A stretch of DNA of 64,000 bases, taken from positions 249,743,741 through 249,807,740 of the forward strand of contig CM041465.1 in NCBI GenBank assembly GCA_023213395.1, in the 5' to 3' direction. Position numbers and translations under genes: made by a program. The notes beneath the pieces were generated by a model. That model saw only the letters and a list, made by a program, of their open reading frames with translations, made no database searches and was not told where the DNA came from. Shown piece by piece: positions 59,732 to 64,000 of the stretch. Source of the stretch: Cycas panzhihuaensis (lineage: Eukaryota > Cycadophyta). Each line of letters begins with the position of its first letter. Position 1 is the first letter of the stretch.

Positions 59732-62700
59732 TTAGTCAATTAAGATACCACTATAATATAAATAATTTTTTCCTTGATGATGTTTAGGCTAATTCTACAT
59801 TAACTAGTGAGAATTTTATAATTTTTTATTTTTCTTATAAGGACTATAACTTATAAATCATAGCCTAGTTTCAATTCAAATTTTGTAAACATAAGAATTT
59901 TGGTATTTTAACCAAAAGCATTTTTGGCCTAGCCATAAATTATTGACAAAAATTTAAAAATTCTATGCAAATAGGAAATTTCATTATTCTCTAAGAGACC
60001 TTAAAATTAAGAGTTCAATATAACTCCCTTGTCAGTACTTAAATTAGCATCTAAAACATCAATGGAAGGTAAGGTGTTGAGGTAGAGATGCCATTAGTAA
60101 TGGAGGGCATGGGAAGAGAACACACAAGTAGGAGAGCCAATGTAAAAGACCCAGTGGGGGAGAAGAAAAGAAATGAAGACCTGAGTGAGAGGGATGATAG
60201 AAAAAATGCATAGGAAGGTATGTTGAGATATACACTAAAATCAAAGGTCTATGGGATAAAAGAGGCATGATAGGTACATTGATAAAAGGGAAATGATTTG
60301 AGCATACATGTGGAGTAGATATAGGATGGTAGACATGAGAAGGAATTAGATACAAAGAAGGATGACAGGTAGAGGGCAAGGGTTTCAAATGGTACATATG
60401 GAAGACAAAGATAAAATAGTGGAAATTAGATGATGGGAAAATGAGATAAGGTCATGTTAATGACTCTAAAGGATTAGGAAAATAGGCTACAAAAGTAGAG
60501 TTGCTTATTAATGATTGTCATATGTGCTAAGAACAGACAAATCTAATACCACTTGTAGTGGACCCAACACCCACTACTAGCAATAATCCATAAATCGATA
60601 GAGGAACTTGAGTAAATTATACATAACATGCCAAATAAACATGCACATAAGTACTAATGAAAGCTAAAATACAATTAGAAACTAAGATAAATTCTTCAGA
60701 AGAAGATATTTGGTTTATTAATTCTTCAATATGATCTTCATACAATATTTAAAGGGTATATTTATTCAAAAATATACACACCTTTTCATCCTTATTACCT
60801 ATTTAAATTTGTCTTTCCAAATATTATTTCATTGTTATCATTAACCCATATTGTTATTAAACCTATGCTAACTTATACTTAGCATTATTAAATATATGCT
60901 AACATATACTCTAGGTTGTGGGACCCATAACATTAAAGTGGGGAGAATGTAATATACCGTATTGTGCTAAGGCTATTTTTTATTATTTTGGTGGTAATAA
61001 GTGTATATTTCTATTCTAGTTTATAATAAAGTAGTGATGGATTTACACCATCTATAAAGTATGTAATCAAATAGTACCCTATAAAAAGGATACGAATTAT
61101 CCTCAAACTTCTTAACATAAATATATAATAGGATTTGAGTTAAGAGCTTAGATATCATAGTAGTCTAGGTGTAGCATGGGGTTTTGATTTATGTTTGTAT
61201 CATTTATTCATTTTAACCATTTACTAAGAGATTATACTTTCTACTAAAGTGAACTCAAAAAGAGGTGGAATAAATATTGGTGGGCTACCTTTTAACTTTG
61301 AAATCTTAGGGTTGATATTACCATGACCCTAATATTGTTGATTAGGACCTACTAATAAAAAGTGAGATATGGGTTGTGGTTATATTTATTACAATGGTAT
61401 ATGAACCTTTTGTATAAATTATATAAGAGATACATGTTTTTGGCATGGAAAAAATTCCATTTAGTCATGAGATTTATGTCATTACAATGGTACTACTTCT
61501 ATATGGTCATTTGTTGAAGTTCTACTCAATGGTTATGGTATATATTAGGAGGGAACCCTTATTTTCTAATATTTGCCTAAATCTTCCAATTACTCCTTAT
61601 TTATAACTCCATTTGGTTTATGTTATAGAAGGTCATGAGTTCCTTAATCTCTCATCCTCATCTATACTATTAGCAAGGTGGGTAATTAGGATAGGTTGAG
61701 CAGATAGGAGATGAGGAGATCTATAGCCTTTTTATAGATGTTTTAACTCTCTATTTTAGAAGCATATCATTTATGTGATTTAGCACTCAATTTAATGATA
61801 TGAAAGTGCATTAAAGCTTGTAATTTAAAATATTGAATTAAGTAAAAAATTTCCTTTTTAAGTTTTGTACTAATGACCCCTTATAGATATTCAGAGTAAA
61901 TGGAATTATCATTATAATTAAATCAAATAGAATTTTTCATATTGCATTTTTTGTAATGATGATCTATTTCATGTATTGAGGGTAAATGGAATTGTTATTA
62001 TAATAGTAAATAATTCTTTACATGGAAAAATGTTATTTGTACATTTGATTGGAGGTGATTAATACAACTTACAAAGTAGGAATTTGATGAACTTTGTATG
62101 TATTAAAATTTCATCTAACCCCTTCCCCATCTTTAATCTATAATATTAGTAAGCATGTTCTTCATGGTCCTAGTCTATTATAGAATTATTTTCATAAGAT
62201 CCTTCTTTTTCTTCTGCTTATGAGAGGATGTTTTCTTCATTTATAACAAGTTTCAAATGTCCTAATTCAAGGAATTTTACATAAAAATAGCACTTATATC
62301 TTATAATCCATGAATAAATTCTTAAATATTTAATTCTAATGGTCCTTGATTTGCACTTTCCATGTAACTAAAATTCAAATTCACTGCTATACAATAAGAA
62401 TATAAAGTATTCAATATTAAATGGAGAATCTTGAAACATTGAATATTATTATTACCTATGGTATTTTTCTCATCAAGGTGGATCCTAAATATTTTGGGAT
62501 ATGAATTAATAAATATCCCTCTAGACTAGCTCTATATAAGATTCTATTTGATAACAAACAACATCTTGTAGTAACAATAAGTGTCAATTAATCATTATTA
62601 TATTATTCAAATTTAGTTCTAATGGCAAAGTTTGGATAAAGTAGTCCAAAGTGATTGAACTACTCTTTACTCACTACACTGGCTACTCTTATCCCATTTT

Positions 62701-63167
62701 AGTCATTCTACTCAGATTAGGTATTATAACTCAAAATGAGTAGCATTGAGTAGATATATCTCTTAGCATTCCAAAAAATATAAGGTTAGTTGGAACAAAT
62801 GTCATATGACTTTGACCAAAGCACCTAAAGTATCCATTATTCATCATCATCACTATAAGCTCATGCTACCTGATAAGATAATGTATATGGTTTATAAAAC
62901 TAATAAAGTACTATTGGAAAGTAATGTTAAATTAATAGTCAATCTATGATTTTGGAGATTATTATTATTACTTTTCCCTCTCTATAGTTCAACACTATTA
63001 AATTATATCAATAGAGTTGCTCTTATTTCTTAGTAGTTCTCATAAGATTCTTGTTATGTAAGCATCATTAATATATGTGTTAGAGATTTCTTCTTGATGA
63101 ATTCTCATAGTTTATCTTTGAGGCTCCCCAAACTCGTTAGACCTTTATGAGGTGACATGCATCTATA
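59732..63167. other. Decayed sequence with one candidate LTR junction
   Basis: No gene recognised. At 60935-60947 the plus strand reads AAAGTGGGGAGAA, followed by TGTAATATACC, which looks like a polypurine tract and LTR start of a gypsy element. No pol was seen upstream and no partner LTR was found. The Pro/His/Leu-rich minus-strand frame at 60059-60397 has no supported identity. An imperfect duplication of about 87 bp lies near 61893-62040. Confidence 0.35.
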
Positions 63168-63802
63168 TGTTGGGTATTGTGACAATAATTATAGGCCTAA
63201 AATTATGGCCTGTTTTTGGCATGGTTTCCCCTCTTAATCTTTCTCAGGGGGTTCCAAGGGGGGTGGGAGCCCCCCCTTGGCCGGGTGTGGGGAGTGGGCA
63301 TGCTAAGAGGGGGTTCGGGGGTGATAGCCCCCAACCTAATAAATTGACCATGTAAACCTTATTAAAGTGTAAAGAGAATCAGGGTCGTACAATAAAAATA
63401 CCCTAGATTCTATGGTTAAGATTTTAGGTCTTGGATGTCCTCTCATGTAACCTATTTTAGGGCTTTTCTTATTATGTTGTAATGTTATGCAATGTACTGT
63501 GAAGAGGGAGGTGGTTGATTGTTGTTCCAGAGAGCACTCTGTATCTGTGATATATTATTTTCTCCATTCTGTAGCAATTAAGATCGATACATTTCCTGTG
63601 TGGATGTTTCCCTAGCACACTGCTAGGGTTTTACCACATTATATCAGGTGCACATGTGATGTTCGGATTTCATTATCTTGTTACTGTATAATTTCTAATT
63701 TTAAGAACTTGCATGTAATTGTATGTTTCATTTCTATAACTAGTGGTAAGAAAGTAATAGATCTTGGTGGCTGTTAGAGGGTTGGACCTTCTATTCTCAA
63801 CA
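63168..63802 (+). repeat. 5' LTR of the second copia element
   Basis: Begins TGTTGGGTATTG and ends TTCTCAACA, immediately before the primer site. It holds a short very GC-rich island (63241-63335) with a hairpin of 10 bp stem. The start is inferred from the TG end alone, because the other LTR is outside the window. Confidence 0.65.
63254..63280. repeat. G/C hairpin in the copia LTR
   Basis: CCAAGGGGGG (63254-63263) and CCCCCCTTGG (63271-63280) are perfect inverted repeats around a 7-base loop, in an otherwise AT-rich region. Confidence 0.85.
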
Positions 63803-63804
63803 AG

Positions 63805-63819
63805 TGATATCAGAGCCAC
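63805..63819 (+). promoter_or_regulatory. Primer binding site of the second copia element
   Basis: TGATATCAGAGCCAC, two bases after the LTR end, one change from the plant initiator-Met primer site TGGTATCAGAGCCA. Confidence 0.8.
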
Positions 63820-63874
63820 TCCTTTTCTTACAGTGAGTTTGTGAAGGTTTTTGATGTCAGATTTTCTATACCAA

Positions 63875-64000
63875 ATGGCGAAACTGGCGAGTGCAAAGTT
63901 TGAGGTGGAGAAATTCAATGGCAAGAACAACTTCGAGTTATGGAAGCTAAAAGCGTACGATATTCTTGTACAGCAGGGTTTGTACAAAGTTCTTGCAGGA
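63875..64000 (+). CDS. Gag N-terminus of the second copia element (partial)
   Basis: ATG at 63875 in a good context (CCAAATGGCG) opens a frame of 42 codons to the window edge without a stop. It reads MAKLASAKFEVEKFNGKNNF and then ELWKLKAYDILVQQGLYK, the classic copia gag start ('F.G.N...W...M...L.Q.GL...L'). It lies 55 bp past the primer site, as normal for short-leader copia elements. In the intact element it is the start of the gag-pol polyprotein that forms the particle. The rest is outside the window, so activity cannot be judged. Confidence 0.8.
   Translation, partial: MAKLASAKFEVEKFNGKNNFELWKLKAYDILVQQGLYKVLAG

Larger units (their letters stand above)
63168..64000 (+). mobile_element. 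5' end of a second Ty1/copia element, cut by the window edge
   Basis: An LTR (63168-63802), an initiator-Met primer site and the start of gag lie in the correct order on the plus strand. The gag frame is open to the window edge, and the primer site and LTR ends look well preserved, so this may be a relatively young copy. Confidence 0.8.

Noticed and set aside
60059-60397. Pro/His-rich minus-strand frame considered as gag of element 4
   Set aside because: Only composition resembles the Pro-rich part of element 2 gag; no shared motif could be aligned, and the spacing is uncertain.

Overview
This is plant nuclear DNA made almost entirely of stacked LTR retrotransposons. I found no intact host gene. 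The evidence for a plant is Ty3/gypsy and Ty1/copia elements with 5 bp target duplications, initiator-Met tRNA primer sites, a Tat-like gypsy element with a second RNase H and an antisense spliced ORF, and fragments of PPR genes (a family hugely expanded in land plants). Many old, AT-rich, stop-riddled copies kept in place would suit a large slowly purged genome such as a gymnosperm, but I cannot fix the species.

Layout. 1-6159: AT-rich decayed sequence with a gypsy RT relic near 1.55-1.85 kb. 6160-18000: complete but very old gypsy element 1 on the minus strand, bounded by ATGAG duplications; its right LTR has grown about 1 kb of AT/CA microsatellite. 18170-34767: younger, GC-rich gypsy element 2 on the minus strand, with 2.6 kb LTRs and GTGGA duplications. 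34768-37584: nothing recognised. 37585-45217: non-autonomous LTR element 3 (minus), with a gag zinc-knuckle relic and PPR-gene fragments where pol should be. About 47.3-58 kb: gypsy element 4, an old relative of element 2, split in its protease region by a Ty1/copia element (52188-57426, GAATA duplications). 58-63.2 kb: decayed sequence with two possible LTR junctions. 63168-64000: LTR, primer site and open gag start of another copia element that runs off the window.

The most interesting unit is element 2. Gag-protease-RT-RNase H-integrase run on the minus strand. Downstream of integrase is an antisense gene-like unit on the plus strand: TATA box at 22038, possible leader intron, ATG at 22698, a 108 bp GT-AG intron at 23890-23997 and a stop at 24611. 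Beyond it, again on the minus strand, is a separate RNase H ORF with all four catalytic acids, preceded by a good splice acceptor. The antisense ORF and its intron recur in the diverged element 4 (48024-48134), which argues the intron is real. Between the converging pol and antisense ORFs lie two tandem hairpins.

Many reading frames are broken by stops that look like C-to-T decay (CGA to TGA, CAG or TGG to TAG), as expected for methylated transposons. All coordinates of relics are approximate; all homology calls were made by eye without database searches.
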